Shown: positions 5,392-6,789 of the stretch, piece after piece
Numbering within the stretch: position 1 is the first letter of the stretch
Layout: every line of letters begins with the position of its first letter
Assembly: GCA_039030915.1 (NCBI GenBank)
Contig: JBCCDG010000177.1
Location: forward strand, 1-6,789
Direction: 5' to 3'
DNA: 6,789 nucleotides
From: Thermohalobaculum sp039030915
GTDB taxonomy: Bacteria > Pseudomonadota > Alphaproteobacteria > Rhodobacterales > Rhodobacteraceae
Translations under genes and position numbers: made by a program
The notes under the pieces: model-generated
Told to the model about the DNA's origin: nothing
Database searches by the model: none
What the model saw: the letters and a program-made list of their open reading frames with translations, nothing else

Positions 5392-6789
5392 GTGACCATC
5401 CGACGCCCCGGCCCGGGCGAGATCCTCGCGGCCGGCGCCGAACTTGGCCTCAGCCTCTCGGCTGCCGACGCCAGAAGCTTCCTCGGCCTCATGCAGGGCC
5501 TCTTCGACAGCTACGACATTGTCGACGCAATGGTCGAGCCGATGCCGGAAGTCCGCTATCCACGCACCCCCGGCCGGCGGCCAGAGCCCGACGATAACCC
5601 CTACGGCGCCTGGGCCGTGCTCAGCACGATCCGGGGGGCCAAGCGCGGACCGCTCATGGGCAAGACCGTTGCGATCAAGGACAATGTCTGCGTCGCGGGC
5701 CTCGCCATGCAGAACGGCGCCTCGATCCTGGAAGGCTATGTGCCCGAGATCGACGCCACCATTGTCACCCGGCTCCTCGATGCAGGGGCCGAGATCCGGG
5801 GCAAGGCGGTCTGCGAGTACTACTGTGCCTCTGGCGGCAGCCACACGAGCGCGCCCGGCCCGGTGGAGAACCCTGCCGTGCCGGGCCACAACGCGGGCGG
5901 CTCCTCCTCCGGATCTACGGCCCTCGTCGCTGCGGGGATCGTCGACATGGCCACAGGGGGCGATCAGGGCGGCTCGATCCGCATCCCCGCCTCATTCTGT
6001 GGTGCCGTCGGTCTCAAGCCTACCCACGGCCTCGTGCCCTATACCGGCATCTTCGCGGTCGAGCTCACTGTCGATCATGCTGGCCCCATCACCCGCACCG
6101 TTGCCGATAACGCGGTGATGCTGGATGCAATGGCTGGCCCGGACGGTCTCGACCCACGTCAGTCCGCTCTTCCCTCAACGTTAACCGCCGTCGGCGACGG
6201 TCGCTACGTGCAGGCCCTTTCTCGTGGGGTCGCGGGTATGCGGATCGCCCTCGTGACCGAGAGCCTCTCAATGAAGGGGGCGGAAGATGGGGTCAACATG
6301 CGCATCCGGGAAACGGCAGAGACGCTGAAGCGCCTCGGCGCGCATGTCTCCGAGATCTCCATGCCGCTCCACGCCGTCGGCGCGGCGATCTGGACCCCGA
6401 TCTTTCTCGAGGGCGCCACCGAGCTCATGATGCGCCAGAACGCCTACGGCACGAACATGAAGGGCGTTTTCGTAGAAAGCCTGCTCGACGCCCATGCTCG
6501 CTGGCGCGACCGCGCGGACGAGCTATCCGAGACCCTGAAGCTCGGCATGCTGATGGGCCACTACATGAGCTCGCGCCATCGCGGTCGCTACTACGGCCGC
6601 GCACAAAACCTCAATCGCGCGCTGACGGCGAGCTATGATGCCGCCCTCGGCCAGCACGATCTCCTGCTGATGCCGACGACCCCGATGGCCGCCCAGCCCC
6701 TGCCACCGTCCGGCGCAAGCCGGGAGGAGATTGTCGCCGCCGCCTTTTCGATGCTGCCCAATACGGCGCCGACCTGTGCCACCGGTCAC
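5392..6789 (+). CDS. Second amidase-signature enzyme, stand-alone (3' end beyond window)
   Basis: An open frame runs from GTG at 5392 to the last base with no stop, giving 466 residues; by comparison with the fusion's amidase half about 45 more are expected. The enzyme belongs to the amidase-signature family and should hydrolyse an amide to carboxylate and ammonia in the cytoplasm. The triad is complete: Lys96 (A-I-K-D-N), cis-Ser171 (A-G-G-S-S-S-G-S) and nucleophile Ser195 (G-D-Q-G-G-S-I-R), spaced 75 and 24 exactly as in the fusion. It is a paralog of that domain: residues 186-257 match 51 of 72 positions. It also resembles the Rhodococcus enantioselective amidase. The substrate-binding half differs more (for example residues 332-360), and it has about 7 extra residues near 258-277, so substrate range may differ. 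The GTG start was chosen because it lines up with M-T-V-Q-R-P of the fusion. The ribosome binding site is poor (GGAAGAG at 5371-5377 is 14 bases away), so coupling to the upstream gene, 7 bases before, is likely. Allophanate hydrolase is less likely, judging from the motifs. Confidence 0.88.
   Translation, partial: MTIRRPGPGEILAAGAELGLSLSAADARSFLGLMQGLFDSYDIVDAMVEPMPEVRYPRTPGRRPEPDDNPYGAWAVLSTIRGAKRGPLMGKTVAIKDNVCVAGLAMQNGASILEGYVPEIDATIVTRLLDAGAEIRGKAVCEYYCASGGSHTSAPGPVENPAVPGHNAGGSSSGSTALVAAGIVDMATGGDQGGSIRIPASFCGAVGLKPTHGLVPYTGIFAVELTVDHAGPITRTVADNAVMLDAMAGPDGLDPRQSALPSTLTAVGDGRYVQALSRGVAGMRIALVTESLSMKGAEDGVNMRIRETAETLKRLGAHVSEISMPLHAVGAAIWTPIFLEGATELMMRQNAYGTNMKGVFVESLLDAHARWRDRADELSETLKLGMLMGHYMSSRHRGRYYGRAQNLNRALTASYDAALGQHDLLLMPTTPMAAQPLPPSGASREEIVAAAFSMLPNTAPTCATGH

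Noticed and set aside
5444..6118. Separate 224-codon plus-strand gene inside the second amidase
   Set aside because: It is in a different frame from the amidase, and its translation is Ser/Arg/Pro/Ala-rich with no motif. The amidase frame from 5392 explains the region.
6188..6206. Short inverted repeat in the second amidase (CCGTC and GACGG around 6188-6200)
   Set aside because: It is short, lies inside a well-supported coding region and is not unusual at this GC content.
5392..6789. Identification as allophanate hydrolase or GatA
   Set aside because: The G-G-D-Q-G-G-S-I-R and G-L-D-P-R-Q motifs and the N-terminal region fit nitrile-type amidases better. No GatB or GatC, urea carboxylase or cyanurate-pathway gene is nearby.

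Overview
The window is GC-rich and carries one tightly packed, plus-strand operon from a proteobacterium, most likely an alphaproteobacterium. That placement rests on base composition, codon use and gene style and is an inference, not a taxonomic proof. No RNA gene, mobile element, CRISPR array or intrinsic terminator is visible. Both ends are cut: the left edge lies inside a substrate-binding-protein gene and the right edge inside an amidase gene.

Layout, left to right: (1) the last 63 codons of a periplasmic substrate-binding protein of the urea/short-chain-amide ABC type; (2) a 66-base gap with a perfect 9-bp hairpin; (3) a UrtB-like permease; (4) a UrtC-like permease, overlapping the first by 4 bases; (5) a UrtD-like ATPase; (6) an 807-residue protein in which a complete UrtE-like ATPase is joined by a Pro/Gly/Ala linker to a complete amidase-signature enzyme; (7) a second, separate amidase that starts at a GTG 7 bases after the fusion gene and runs off the right edge.

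Together the genes encode a full amide or urea-type importer (binding protein, two permeases, two ATPases) plus two cytoplasmic amidases resembling the Rhodococcus enantioselective, nitrile-hydratase-associated type. The evident logic is uptake of an amide followed by hydrolysis to a carboxylate and ammonia. The unusual point is that one amidase is covalently attached to the transporter's own ATPase, which would place hydrolysis at the inner mouth of the importer. The substrate cannot be read from the sequence.

Expression looks translationally coupled: two 4-base stop/start overlaps (GTGA, TTGA), two short gaps, and only one ATG among five visible starts. The hairpin after the binding-protein gene is well placed to set the binding-protein to permease ratio.
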